NCBI GenBank assembly: GCA_945890485.1 | Contig: CAMDCN010000012.1 | Coordinates: forward strand, 149,397 to 213,396 | Reading direction: 5' to 3' | Length of the DNA: 64,000 nucleotides | Source: Candidatus Sulfopaludibacter sp. SbA3 | GTDB taxonomy: Bacteria; Acidobacteriota; Terriglobia; Bryobacterales; Bryobacteraceae | Part shown: one piece after another, positions 21,891 through 30,667 of the stretch | How the letters are laid out: every line of letters begins with the position of its first letter | Numbering within the stretch: the first letter of the stretch is position 1 | The notes under the pieces: model-generated | The model's input: the letters and a program-made list of their open reading frames with translations, nothing else | Told to the model about the DNA's origin: nothing | Database searches by the model: none | Position numbers and translations under genes: made by a program

Positions 21891-22796
21891 CTACCGGATG
21901 AAGTCGAAGAGCGTTCGCCGGTCCTCCTGCCCCTTCGCCTGTAGCGCCGCCTGCCGCGCCGTCTGTCCGGTTTGCAGCTCTAGGATGGCATCCGCCAAGT
22001 CAGCATTCTCGATCGTCGAGATCTTGGCCTTTAAGTCCATGCTCCGCTTCGATGCAATCTCAATCGCCGACGCCACGTCGTTCTGTGTGTGTCCGTACCG
22101 AGTGAGCTGGGTGTTGACATGCTCCAACGCAGAACCCAAGCTTTCATTGGCAGTCGCCAAAGCCGATTCATCATTCGCCAGCAAGGCATTGCGCAGGGTG
22201 CTGATCGCCCCGAAAAGGTTTTCGCCAGGGGTCGGCGAGTTGAAGATATCCTGGCCGCTCCGCCCAATGGGGATAAGCACCCCATTGGCATCCGGCACGC
22301 TCCGCGTTGCGGCTGTGCCCGCGTACGCCGTGACCCCGTCCGGTTGGGAGAAGTCTACGGTGAACGGCTGAACCTGATCATTGTTCCCCGCAAAGAGAAA
22401 CCTTCCCTCAAAGTTTGAGTTCGCCGTTCCAACGATCTGGCGAAAGACTCCCTCGAGTTCTGCCGCAATGGTTGCCCGTGTCACCGCCGTCTGCGTGCCT
22501 GTCTGTCCCTGAGCCCCGAGAACTCTCGCACGCTCCGCCAACTGAATTACGCTTCGCAGGCCATTTTCCGCGGAATCCACCTCGCCTTTCACCCGGTTTA
22601 AGTTGGACCGGGTCTGCTCCGTGACGGCTAACTCCGCCCGGCTCTGCAGCAGCGGACCGATCTCGTCCGGTGCGTCCGACGCCGTGGTCACCCGCAGCCC
22701 GCTCGATACCTGCGCTGTTGCGCGGTCGATGCGATTCTGAATCCGATTCAGACTGCTCAGGAAATTCTCATCTCGCGTGTTCAGGTTACTGATCAT
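21891..22796 (-). CDS. flgL: Flagellar hook-associated protein FlgL (HAP3)
   Basis: A 301-residue flagellin-like protein. The N-terminal coiled region 'SSLNRIQNRIDRATAQVSSGLRVTTASDAPDEIGPLLQSRAEL' and the C-terminal region 'EIASKRSMDLKAKISTIENADLADAILELQTGQTARQAALQAKG' are the D0/D1 segments; the centre 'FEGRFLFAGNNDQVQPF' is typical of FlgL rather than of flagellin. It joins the hook to the filament and is exported by the flagellar type III system. It is the last gene of the flgM-flgN-flgK-flgL run. Confidence 0.92.
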   Translation of the reverse strand: MISNLNTRDENFLSSLNRIQNRIDRATAQVSSGLRVTTASDAPDEIGPLLQSRAELAVTEQTRSNLNRVKGEVDSAENGLRSVIQLAERARVLGAQGQTGTQTAVTRATIAAELEGVFRQIVGTANSNFEGRFLFAGNNDQVQPFTVDFSQPDGVTAYAGTAATRSVPDANGVLIPIGRSGQDIFNSPTPGENLFGAISTLRNALLANDESALATANESLGSALEHVNTQLTRYGHTQNDVASAIEIASKRSMDLKAKISTIENADLADAILELQTGQTARQAALQAKGQEDRRTLFDFIR

Positions 22797-22811
22797 GACT
22801 TCTCACTTCTG

Positions 22812-24176
22812 CTATCGCATCATCGAAAGCAGCGTCTCCGACAGCTCGTTCAAAACGCCCATCACTTGCCCGACGGCCTGAAATCCGCGTTGGTATTCCA
22901 GCAACTTAGCCGCCTCCTGGTCCACCGAGACTCCCGTGGCCTCCTGGCGAAGAGTCCGCGCCTGTAGCAGTAGCTGTTGGTCAGACGAGTTCCGGCCCCT
23001 CACTGCGTCTAGCCGCGTTCCCAGAGTCGACGCCATGGATCCGTAGTACTGCGCCAGGGTCAGCCCACCAATCGCCGAAGTATTCGAAAGTTGGGCCAAT
23101 CGGTTCGCATTCGCATTGCCGCCCGGTTCCCCGGCGCCCGCCGCCGCTAGTTCATCCGTCGTCATCCCCGTCACTGCCAGGGTCGCCGCCGCGCCAACCG
23201 AAGTGTCGTAGGTGAACAGATTCTGCGTGGGAGGCAATCCATTCGAAGCGAGTCCGCCGGCCAGAATCCCGTTTACTTGATCCGCAAAACCCTGAGCCAA
23301 GGTGTCCAGCTGCGCGCTATATCCGGGCAACGTGGTGTTCCGCGTCTCCAGCAAAGCACCCAGTTTTCCAGTCGTGATCGTGCGGGTAACGTCCTCTCCT
23401 CGACCATCCAAAATCCGATACTCGACGTTGTCAAAGCTTGTCGCCAACGGATAAGCCTGTTCTCCTACGACGAGTGGCGCCTGTCCGGACATAAACACAA
23501 CCACCGATCCATCTTCCTGCGTCAGCGAGTTGTGATCCACCAGACCCGAAAGCTTCTCTAGCGCCGTATGCAATCGGGAATCCAAACCAGCATCCGTCAC
23601 ATTCCGAAAATTGCTCTTTCGCTCCGCGTTGATCGCCGCAATTTCACCAGCGACAGCATTCACCTGGCGTACGGTATTCGTCAACTCAGTCCCCGCCCGC
23701 GCCGTCAGTGTCCCGAATTCGTTCGCCGCCTGATTGAAGCTCAGCGCCGCCGCTCGTGCCCGGTCCAAAACTCCCTGCCGCGCCAAATTCGAGTTCGGCG
23801 AGAGGGCTAGCTGTGCCGCACTGCTATAGAAGCTATCCAGCGCCGCTGGAATGCCGCTGTCCGCCGTCACCGGAATTGCCGATTCTATGGCTCGCAAACT
23901 GCTGAGCGATTGGTCCGAGTATCCCGCGGCGGTCTGACGCTGCCATACGGCGGTCTCTAAGAACCGATCCCGCCCAGAAATCAATGGCGCCGAACTAATT
24001 CCGCCCGACGTCGACTCCGAGTCCGGATTAAATCGATTCGCGAGCGTAGCCTGATCCAGCCGCGCATAGTTTGGCGTCGAAGCGTTTACGATGTTGTTCT
24101 GCACCACCGTAACCTGGCGCTGAATGACCCGCATCGCCTCCGCGGTCGAAACCATCGCTGTCGAAATGCTTCCCAT
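22812..24176 (-). CDS. flgK: Flagellar hook-associated protein FlgK (HAP1)
   Basis: A 454-residue protein with the FlgK N-terminus ('STAEAMRVIQRQVTVVQNNIVNASTPNYARLDQ', the heptad-repeat D0 region) and C-terminus ('VDQEAAKLLEYQRGFQAVGQVMGVLNELSETLLSMMR'). The middle has 'LDSFYSSAAQLALSPNSNLARQGVLDRARAAALSFN' and 'QEDGSVVVFMSGQAPLVVGEQAYPL', both usual in FlgK. It forms the first hook-filament junction layer. Fifteen bases separate it from flgL and one base separates it from the upstream gene. Confidence 0.92.
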   Translation of the reverse strand: MGSISTAMVSTAEAMRVIQRQVTVVQNNIVNASTPNYARLDQATLANRFNPDSESTSGGISSAPLISGRDRFLETAVWQRQTAAGYSDQSLSSLRAIESAIPVTADSGIPAALDSFYSSAAQLALSPNSNLARQGVLDRARAAALSFNQAANEFGTLTARAGTELTNTVRQVNAVAGEIAAINAERKSNFRNVTDAGLDSRLHTALEKLSGLVDHNSLTQEDGSVVVFMSGQAPLVVGEQAYPLATSFDNVEYRILDGRGEDVTRTITTGKLGALLETRNTTLPGYSAQLDTLAQGFADQVNGILAGGLASNGLPPTQNLFTYDTSVGAAATLAVTGMTTDELAAAGAGEPGGNANANRLAQLSNTSAIGGLTLAQYYGSMASTLGTRLDAVRGRNSSDQQLLLQARTLRQEATGVSVDQEAAKLLEYQRGFQAVGQVMGVLNELSETLLSMMR

Positions 24177-24177
24177 A

Positions 24178-24543
24178 CTATCCGTCCAGCCTCACGCCAT
24201 GCACGTCCAGTTCAGTCGTCCGCTCCTGGCCCTGGCTGCCATACGATTCCGCCGATGGCGCCAGCGAATCCGACCAGTTCCGGCAATACGCCAGCCCCTG
24301 GCGCGTCAACACATGCGCAACACGCAACTGCTCCTGAAAAACCAACAACGCGCGTTCCGTCGTGCGCTGCTGCACCGGATCCATCCGCTTGCCCTCCTCC
24401 AGCTCACCAGCCAGGCCACTCAACGCTCCCAAGGCGGTCTCCAAGTGCAGCAGCGCCGAAGCCGTCTCAAAATGGGACAAATCCTGGATCGCTGGTTCCA
24501 AATCAGGAACCCGTGTCACTTTGGAACGCTGCAAGTCACTCAT
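24178..24543 (-). CDS. Probable FlgN-like flagellar chaperone
   Basis: A 121-residue, mainly helical, Leu/Glu-rich protein with no signal peptide or cysteine-pair motif ('LHLETALGALSGLAGELEEG', 'ERALLVFQEQLRVAHVLTRQGLAYCRNW'). Sequence alone does not identify it. The position between flgM and flgK is where many bacteria encode FlgN, the export chaperone for FlgK and FlgL, and the size and helical content fit. The call is therefore mainly from context. Confidence 0.5.
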   Translation of the reverse strand: MSDLQRSKVTRVPDLEPAIQDLSHFETASALLHLETALGALSGLAGELEEGKRMDPVQQRTTERALLVFQEQLRVAHVLTRQGLAYCRNWSDSLAPSAESYGSQGQERTTELDVHGVRLDG

Positions 24544-24563
24544 ATGGCCTCTCCACCCGTAAA

Positions 24564-24887
24564 CTAGATTCCGCCGCTCTCCCCGGTCTTATCGGCCAGA
24601 GTTTCACCAATTAGCGACTTTGCTACCGCCTGTGGATCCGCCTGGTACGTCCCCGCGGCATACTGCGCCGACAACTTCTCCAGATACGCCGTCCTTTCCG
24701 GAGACTCCGTTACCGCATCCTGCAACACATTGGCCAAGCTCGAGAGATTCACTTCATCCGAGCCACCACCGCTATTGTTTGCAACACCTTTCGCCGCCGC
24801 CGCACCCTGGGCAGCCTCAGTCTTCTGCGTCTGGCTCTGATAGGTCGCGGCCGCCTGCGAACTGGTATACACATCATTGATTTTCAT
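24564..24887 (-). CDS. flgM: Anti-sigma-28 factor FlgM
   Basis: A 107-residue protein with a low-complexity Ala/Gln/Ser/Gly N-terminal half, expected to be disordered, and the conserved C-terminal FlgM helices 'VNLSSLANVLQDAVTESPERTAYLEKLSAQYAAGTYQADPQAVAKSLIGETL'. FlgM binds and blocks sigma-28 (FliA) until the hook is complete and is then exported. It is the first gene of the hook-associated operon, behind a sigma-28-like promoter, so it would be under feedback from its own target. Confidence 0.88.
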   Translation of the reverse strand: MKINDVYTSSQAAATYQSQTQKTEAAQGAAAAKGVANNSGGGSDEVNLSSLANVLQDAVTESPERTAYLEKLSAQYAAGTYQADPQAVAKSLIGETLADKTGESGGI

Positions 24888-24928
24888 GGTTCACCTCGAT
24901 TCGGATACCTAATGCGCCTTACTTGCCC

Positions 24929-24955
24929 TCATCGGAAGGATAACGCGAAGCCTTA
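24929..24955 (-). promoter_or_regulatory. Sigma-28 (FliA)-type promoter of flgM
   Basis: Read on the minus strand: TAAG, 15 bases, TCCGATGA. The flagellar sigma-28 consensus is TAAA-N15-GCCGATAA, so the -35 and the CCGAT core match with the correct spacing. The expected start is about 33 bases upstream of the flgM ATG. Confidence 0.6.
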
Positions 24956-25018
24956 ATTAATATTTTCGGCAGAACGAACTCAACAGGGAATCCGTATGAT
25001 GAGAAGTAGCGACCGTCT

Positions 25019-26317
25019 ATGCGAACTCTCATACTCTTCCTTCTTACCGTCTCCGCCACTCTGGCGGCAGCTATTCCCAAGCAAGTTACGTTCCACAAAG
25101 ACGTACTACCCGTCCTCCAAAAGAATTGCCAGAGCTGCCATCGTCCCGGCGAGGCCGCTCCCATGTCCTTTCTCACCTATAAATCCACCCGCCCCTTCGC
25201 CAAAGCCATCAAAGAAGCCGCCGCCGCCCGGCGCATGCCCCCGTGGCACGCCGACCCCCATTTCGGGAAGTTCTCAAACGACAAGTCCATGACCCAGGCC
25301 GAAATCGACACCCTCACCGCCTGGGCTGACACAGGTGCCAAAGAAGGCAGTCCCAAAGACGCCCCCCAACCCGTCTCCTTCCTCAATGGTTGGAACATCG
25401 GCAATCCCGACCTCGTCCTTGAAATGCCGAAGCCGTTTACCATTCCCGCCCAGGGAACGGTCGAATACACGTATTACATTATGCCCCTCGGCAACAAGCA
25501 GGACGTCTGGGTGGAGCGCGCCGAGGTCCGACCCGGCAATCGCGCCGTTCTCCATCACGTCATCGCCTTCGTACGCCCTCCCGGCAGCCGCTGGCTGAAA
25601 GATGCCAAACCCGGCGAACCGTTCGTTCCCCCGGTCACTGTCAACGCTCGTGGCCAGGAACAACGCGAAAGCTCCTTCGGTGGCCAATGGCTCACCGCCT
25701 ACGCTCCCGGCATGCCACCACAGATCCTCGCCCCCGGCAAGGCTCGCCTAGTCCCCGCTGGATCCGACATCGTCATGCAAATGCACTACACTGCCAACGG
25801 CAAAGAACAGACTGACGCCTCGAAAATCGGCATCATCTATGCCAAGCAGACGCCTAAAGAGCAAGTCCTGACGCTGGCCGTACAGAACAACCGTTTCGAA
25901 ATCCCTCCTCACGCCGCGAACCACGAAGTGAAGGCCGAATTGGTTCTCCAGGAAGACGCTAAGCTATCCTCTCTCATGCCGCATATGCACCTCCGCGGGA
26001 AGGATTTCCAATACCGCGCGACCTACCCCTCAGGCGAATCCGAAGTGCTTCTCAGTGTTCCCCACTACGACTTCGCCTGGCAGCTGATCTACGAACCGGC
26101 CGGCGAAAAGGTCCTTCCGAAAGGAACCAAGCTCGAAGCGATCGCCCACTTTGACAACTCGCCGAACAACAAAGCCAATCCCGACGCCACCAAGTCCGTA
26201 CGCTTCGGCGAACAGAGCTGGGAGGAAATGATGATCGGGTTCTTCGATGTCGCCGTCAAGCCCGGAACCACCGAACGCGATCTGATGCAGCCGAAGAAGA
26301 AAACGTCCGGTGACTGA
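25019..26317 (+). CDS. Secreted c-type cytochrome fused to a copper monooxygenase-like domain
   Basis: A 432-residue exported protein with a signal peptide (1-18) and a heme motif CQSCH at 37-41 in a short domain ('VLPVLQKNCQSCHRPGEAAPMSF'). Residues about 130-425 resemble the two-lobed fold of ascorbate-dependent type II copper monooxygenases (PHM/DBH). Candidate copper ligands are His-His in 'VLHHVIAF' near 178, a His in 'MQMHYT' near 253, His-x-His in 'HMHLRG' near 321-323, and a Met in 'EEMMIGF' near 402, matching the order of the CuH and CuM ligands in PHM. This assignment is by motif order only. Similar proteins are frequent in Acidobacteria. The next gene overlaps by 8 bases. Confidence 0.75.
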   Translation: MRTLILFLLTVSATLAAAIPKQVTFHKDVLPVLQKNCQSCHRPGEAAPMSFLTYKSTRPFAKAIKEAAAARRMPPWHADPHFGKFSNDKSMTQAEIDTLTAWADTGAKEGSPKDAPQPVSFLNGWNIGNPDLVLEMPKPFTIPAQGTVEYTYYIMPLGNKQDVWVERAEVRPGNRAVLHHVIAFVRPPGSRWLKDAKPGEPFVPPVTVNARGQEQRESSFGGQWLTAYAPGMPPQILAPGKARLVPAGSDIVMQMHYTANGKEQTDASKIGIIYAKQTPKEQVLTLAVQNNRFEIPPHAANHEVKAELVLQEDAKLSSLMPHMHLRGKDFQYRATYPSGESEVLLSVPHYDFAWQLIYEPAGEKVLPKGTKLEAIAHFDNSPNNKANPDATKSVRFGEQSWEEMMIGFFDVAVKPGTTERDLMQPKKKTSGD

Positions 26318-26957
26318 TCGGTTCCCTAACCTCCTCTTCGCGGGCGGGCTCGGCATTAGTTTCCTGATGCCCGCTCTCCTTTTTGCCCACGATCCAGTCT
26401 CCACCAATCTGACCTGGACCCGCGAGATCTCCCGCATCTTCGAAAAGCGCTGCCAATCTTGCCATCGCGAAGGCGGCGCCGCACCCATGGCCTTCCAAAC
26501 CTTCACCGAAGCCAAGCCTTGGGCTGTCGCCATCAAAGAGTCCGTCCTCACCCGCCAAATGCCCCCCTGGCCGGCGGCCAAAGGCTTCGGCGAGTTCTCG
26601 AACGACTTCTCCCTCACCCAGGAAGAGATTGTCCGTATTGCAGAGTGGGTCGAAGGCGGCGCGCCCGAAGGCGATCCCATCTTCCTAAAGCCTCGCAATT
26701 TTTCCTCCCCGAACCGTCCCGCGGCCGTTCCCAGTGGCGGGGACTTCGCCCTGCGCCCCGGACAAACCCTTCCCTCCCCCATCACGATCCTCGCCCTCCG
26801 GGTCGACCGCCCCGGCAAACTCTGGACCGCCGCCACGCCGATCGTTTGGGGTCTGCAACCCAGTTCTCGCTGGCTCATCCTGCGCGATCCGCTCCGCCTC
26901 CCAGCCGGTGCACTCCTCTCCGGAACCGGCACCGCCACCGCCCGCATCCGCCGTTAA
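26310..26957 (+). CDS. Secreted c-type cytochrome-like protein
   Basis: A 215-residue exported protein with a GTG start at 26310 that overlaps the upstream stop by 8 bases. The leader is residues 1-27. The heme motif CQSCH lies near 48-52, and the following 'REGGAAPMAFQTFTEAKPWAVAIKESVLTRQMPPWPAAKGFGEFSNDFSLTQEEI' is a close paralogue of the N-terminal part of the upstream protein, so the two share a duplicated heme module. The C-terminal 90 residues are Pro/Ala/Arg-rich with no recognised domain. It may be an electron-transfer partner of the upstream copper protein (inference). Confidence 0.72.
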   Translation: MTDRFPNLLFAGGLGISFLMPALLFAHDPVSTNLTWTREISRIFEKRCQSCHREGGAAPMAFQTFTEAKPWAVAIKESVLTRQMPPWPAAKGFGEFSNDFSLTQEEIVRIAEWVEGGAPEGDPIFLKPRNFSSPNRPAAVPSGGDFALRPGQTLPSPITILALRVDRPGKLWTAATPIVWGLQPSSRWLILRDPLRLPAGALLSGTGTATARIRR

Positions 26958-26974
26958 CTCCGCCCTCGGCTACC

Positions 26975-28237
26975 ATGGGATTTACGCTCCCCATGCTCCT
27001 GCCCCCTTTTTCTTACCGCAAACAGAATCTGTTCGTCGAAGATTGTGACCTTGAAGCCATCGCCCGCCGCGAAGGCACCCCGCTCTACGTCTATTCGAAA
27101 CAGGCCATCCTCTCCCGCTACCAAGCCTATGAATCCGGCTTCGGCAGCTTCCCCCATCAGATCTGTTACGCCGTTAAAGCCAACTCCAATCTCTCCATCC
27201 TCCGCCTGCTCGCCGAGGCCGGCGCCGGTTTTGATATCGTCTCCGGCGGCGAACTGTTTCGCGTCATCAAAGCGGGCGGAGACCCTGGAAAGGTCGTCTT
27301 CTCCGGCGTCGGCAAGACCCGTGACGAGATCGAGTACGCCCTCGAATTCGGCATCCATTCGTTCAACTGCGAAAGCGAAGCTGAACTGTCCCTGATCAGC
27401 TCCATCGCCTCCCGGCTCAACAAAACCGCCCGCATCGCTCTCCGCGTCAACCCCCACGTCGACGCCGCGACCCACCCCTATATCTCCACCGGTCTGCGCG
27501 ACCACAAGTTCGGCATCGATATCACCGAGGTCGAAGCCGTCTATCAACGCGCCCTCGCCCTCCCGAACCTGCAACTCGAAGGCGTCAGCGCCCACATCGG
27601 CTCCCAACTCCTCGATACCAACCCACTCCTCGAAGCCCTCGAGGCGCTCCTCGCCCTCATCGCCCGCCTCCGAGCGGCCGGTGTGCCCATCACTCACCTC
27701 GACATCGGCGGAGGCCTCGGCGTCCCCTACCGGGACGGCCAAGTCGAACCCCTTGTCGCCGACCACCTGGCCGCCGTCTGCGCCCGTTGCGCCGGCCTCG
27801 GCCTCACGCTGATGACCGAGCCCGGCCGCTCTATCGTCGGCCCCGCCGGCGTCCTCGTCACCCGTGTCCTCTATCGCAAGACGACCGAGACCAAGGAGTT
27901 CGTCATCGTCGACGCCGCGATGAACGACCTCATCCGCCCGGCGCTCTACCAGGCCCATCACGACATCGTCCCGCTCCGTAAATCCTTCCCCGGCACCTTT
28001 GTCGCCGATGTCGTCGGCCCGGTCTGCGAGTCCGGCGACTTCTTCGCCCGCGACCGCGAAATGGCCCAATGCCTCCCCGGCGACTTCCTCGCTCTCGTCA
28101 CCGCCGGAGCCTATGGGTTCGTTTTGTCAAGCAACTACAACACCCGTCCCCGCGCGGCCGAAGTGCTCGTCGATGGCGCCAACTGGAGCGTCGTCCGCCG
28201 CCGCGAAACGTACGAAGACCTGATCCGCGGAGAATGA
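26975..28237 (+). CDS. lysA: Diaminopimelate decarboxylase
   Basis: A 420-residue PLP-dependent group IV decarboxylase that converts meso-diaminopimelate to L-lysine. The PLP lysine is in 'CYAVKANSNL' near 61. Also present are 'GFDIVSGGELFR', 'RVNPHVD', the glycine-rich phosphate loop 'LDIGGGLGVPY' near 247, 'EPGRSIVG' near 285, and 'GPVCESGDFFARDRE' near 350 with the Cys that reaches into the second active site of the dimer. I start at the ATG 26975, since upstream sequence overlaps the preceding gene. Its stop overlaps the start of the sensor kinase gene (ATGA). Confidence 0.95.
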   Translation: MGFTLPMLLPPFSYRKQNLFVEDCDLEAIARREGTPLYVYSKQAILSRYQAYESGFGSFPHQICYAVKANSNLSILRLLAEAGAGFDIVSGGELFRVIKAGGDPGKVVFSGVGKTRDEIEYALEFGIHSFNCESEAELSLISSIASRLNKTARIALRVNPHVDAATHPYISTGLRDHKFGIDITEVEAVYQRALALPNLQLEGVSAHIGSQLLDTNPLLEALEALLALIARLRAAGVPITHLDIGGGLGVPYRDGQVEPLVADHLAAVCARCAGLGLTLMTEPGRSIVGPAGVLVTRVLYRKTTETKEFVIVDAAMNDLIRPALYQAHHDIVPLRKSFPGTFVADVVGPVCESGDFFARDREMAQCLPGDFLALVTAGAYGFVLSSNYNTRPRAAEVLVDGANWSVVRRRETYEDLIRGE

Positions 28238-30027
28238 CCTCCTATCGCGCCAAGCTCCAACTCGCATTCCTCGCTATCGGTCTATTTGCCGTCGGCCTCA
28301 CCAGTTGGCAGGCGCTGAGCGGTTCTACGGAAGCACTCCGCGCCGCCACCTACGACCGCCTCACCGTTCTCCGCCAAACCCGCGCCCAGCAGATTGAGCG
28401 CTACTTCCAGGACCTCGGCAATCACGTCCTCGCCCTTTCTGTCGACGAGTCCACCCTCGACGCGTTTGAGGAGTTCACGCCCGTCTGGTCCCCTTCCGTC
28501 CAGCCCCTCTTCATCCATCAACCCCTCCGCCTCCGCGCCCCTGGTCCCTACGGCGATGTCCACGCCCGCTACCATCCCACCTTCCATCGCTACCAGAGCG
28601 CCTTCGGCCTTTACGATATCTTTCTGCTGAGCCCCGAAGGCGATGTTCTTTATTCCGTCGCCAAGGAAACCGACTTCGCCGTCCGGCTCTCCCCCGAATC
28701 CCCACTCGCCGCCGCCCATCGCGCTGCCTGGGCATTGGCCGGCCCCGAGCAGTTCATCGTCCAGGACTATCGTCCCTATCCTCCCTCCAGCAATGCGCCT
28801 GCCGCCTTCCTCGCCGCCCCGGTCTTCCGCGCCGGCCATAAGATCGGCGTTCTCGCCATCCAACTTTCGAGCACTGAGGTCAATCGCGTGATGACGGCCG
28901 GCGGCCAATGGCGCGAGCACGGCCTCGGCGACACCGGCGAATCGTATCTCGTCGGCCCCGATGCCCTGCTCCGCAGCGACCTTCGGCATCCGCGGCACCC
29001 CGGCAACGGCATCCTCCGCACCCAGGTCACCGCAGAAGTCGCCCGCCTGCACCACGCGCCACCCGGCACCGAAATCGGCCTCGACCATCGCCAGGTCCGC
29101 GTCCTCCGTTCCCACTCCCGCATCAACGTTCCCGGTCTCGACTGGTCGCTCATCGCCGAGATCGACGAAGCCGAAGCCCACGCCGCCATCGGCGCCCTCC
29201 GCACCCGCACCCTCGGCCTCGGCGCCCTCATCGCCGTCATCCTGCTCTTCGTCGCCACGCTCCTGTCCCGCTCTGTCACCGAGCCCGTCCTCGCCCTTGC
29301 TGACGGTGTCCGCCGCCTCGGCCGCCGGCAGTTCGGCACGCGCCTCCCCATCACCTCCCGCGACGAAATCGGCCAGCTCGCCGCCGCCTTCAATCGCATG
29401 GCCGAAGACCTGGAAGCCACGACCGTCTCGAAATCCGAGCTCGAACTCCTCGCCGGCCGCCTGATGAGCGCCCAGGAGGACGAACGCAGCCGTATCGCCC
29501 GTGAGCTGCACGACGATCTCTCACAGCGCCTCGCCGCCGTCGCCATCGCTGCCGCCAACCTGGGCGACCAGAGCATCAAAGAACAGATCGCCAGTATCTC
29601 CCACGACATTCACAGCCTCTCCCGCCAACTCCATCCCGCCATTCTCGACGACCTCGGCCTTCCCGCCGCGCTCGAAGCCGAATGCCGCCTCTTCTTCGAG
29701 CGCGGCGGCCCTCCGGTCGACCTCACGCTCGCCCCTGCGGAACTACCCCGCAACGTCCAACTCGTCCTCTATCGCATCGCGCAGGAAGCTCTCCGCAACA
29801 TCCTCAAGCATGCCGAAGCCACCGAGGTCAGCCTCTCGCTTTCCGGCGCCCATCTCACCGTCACCGACAACGGTAAAGGCTTCGATAAGGCCGCGCCCGG
29901 CTACCGCGCCGGCGTCGGCCTTTCCAGCATGGAGGAACGCGCCCGCTTCGTCGGCGGCGCCGTCACCATCACGTCCACCCCTGAAGGTGGGACCATCGTT
30001 GATGTCGAGCTTCCCTATGGTCAATAA
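28234..30027 (+). CDS. Membrane sensor histidine kinase, NarL/DesK type
   Basis: A 597-residue kinase that starts at the ATG overlapping the lysA stop. Membrane helices at about 9-26 and 325-345 bracket an extracytoplasmic dCache-like sensor with 'GLGDTGESYLVGPDALLRSD' near 230-250. Then come HAMP (about 345-400, 'VTEPVLALADGVRRLG'), HisKA_3 ('EDERSRIARELHDDLSQRL', phospho-acceptor His near 425) and HATPase_c ('RIAQEALRNILKHAEA' N-box near 512; 'VTDNGKGFD' near 544; 'GVGLSSMEERA' near 560). It should phosphorylate the response regulator that follows. The ligand is unknown. A Cache sensor suggests a small extracellular molecule. Confidence 0.9.
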   Translation: MTSYRAKLQLAFLAIGLFAVGLTSWQALSGSTEALRAATYDRLTVLRQTRAQQIERYFQDLGNHVLALSVDESTLDAFEEFTPVWSPSVQPLFIHQPLRLRAPGPYGDVHARYHPTFHRYQSAFGLYDIFLLSPEGDVLYSVAKETDFAVRLSPESPLAAAHRAAWALAGPEQFIVQDYRPYPPSSNAPAAFLAAPVFRAGHKIGVLAIQLSSTEVNRVMTAGGQWREHGLGDTGESYLVGPDALLRSDLRHPRHPGNGILRTQVTAEVARLHHAPPGTEIGLDHRQVRVLRSHSRINVPGLDWSLIAEIDEAEAHAAIGALRTRTLGLGALIAVILLFVATLLSRSVTEPVLALADGVRRLGRRQFGTRLPITSRDEIGQLAAAFNRMAEDLEATTVSKSELELLAGRLMSAQEDERSRIARELHDDLSQRLAAVAIAAANLGDQSIKEQIASISHDIHSLSRQLHPAILDDLGLPAALEAECRLFFERGGPPVDLTLAPAELPRNVQLVLYRIAQEALRNILKHAEATEVSLSLSGAHLTVTDNGKGFDKAAPGYRAGVGLSSMEERARFVGGAVTITSTPEGGTIVDVELPYGQ

Positions 30028-30664
30028 ACCTCGCGTTCTCCTCGCCGACGACCATCAGATCGTCATCGACGGTCTCCGCGGTCTCCTCAACCCCCACTAC
30101 GATCTCTGCGCCACCGTCACCGACGGTCTCGCCCTCGTCGAAGAAGCCCGCCGCCTGCAACCTGACGTGATCGTTGCCGACATCTCTATGCCTCACCTCA
30201 ACGGCATCGACGCCATCCGGAAGCTCCGCGCCGAAGGCCTCACCGCCAAGGTCGTTTTCCTCACCATGCACCCCGACATCACCTACCTCACCCGCGCCCT
30301 TGACGCCGGCGCCGCCGCCTACGTTCTCAAACACTCCGCCTCCGATGAGCTCGTCAACGCCATCGACACCATACTCCGCGGCGACACCTACATCTCCCCC
30401 CGCCTCCGCTCCGATTCGGTCGCCGAACTTCTCGACCCGAACCGCCGGCACCTCCGTTCCACCATCGAGCTCACCGAACGCCAGCGCGATGTCCTGCAGT
30501 TGCTCGCCGGCGGCAAGTCCGCCAAAGAAATCGGCGCCATCCTTGATATCTCCGCCCGTACCGTCGAAACCCACAAGTACAAGATGATGGATTCGCTCGG
30601 CCTCAAAACCACCGCCGAGCTCATCCAGCACGCCATCAAACACGGCCTGGCTCCCAGCGAGTAA
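30017..30664 (+). CDS. NarL/FixJ-family response regulator
   Basis: A 215-residue regulator whose ATG overlaps the kinase stop by 11 bases. The receiver domain has the acidic pair 'LLADDHQ' near 8-14, the phospho-acceptor Asp in 'VIVADISMP' near 57, Thr in 'VVFLTMH' near 86 and Lys in 'AYVLKHS' near 109. The C-terminal LuxR-type helix-turn-helix is 'ELTERQRDVLQLLAGGKSAKEIGAILDISARTVETHKYKMMDSLG' (about 150-195). It binds DNA; target genes are not visible. It is followed 3 bases later by a transglutaminase-like gene. Confidence 0.93.
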   Translation: MVNKPRVLLADDHQIVIDGLRGLLNPHYDLCATVTDGLALVEEARRLQPDVIVADISMPHLNGIDAIRKLRAEGLTAKVVFLTMHPDITYLTRALDAGAAAYVLKHSASDELVNAIDTILRGDTYISPRLRSDSVAELLDPNRRHLRSTIELTERQRDVLQLLAGGKSAKEIGAILDISARTVETHKYKMMDSLGLKTTAELIQHAIKHGLAPSE

Positions 30665-30667
30665 CTC

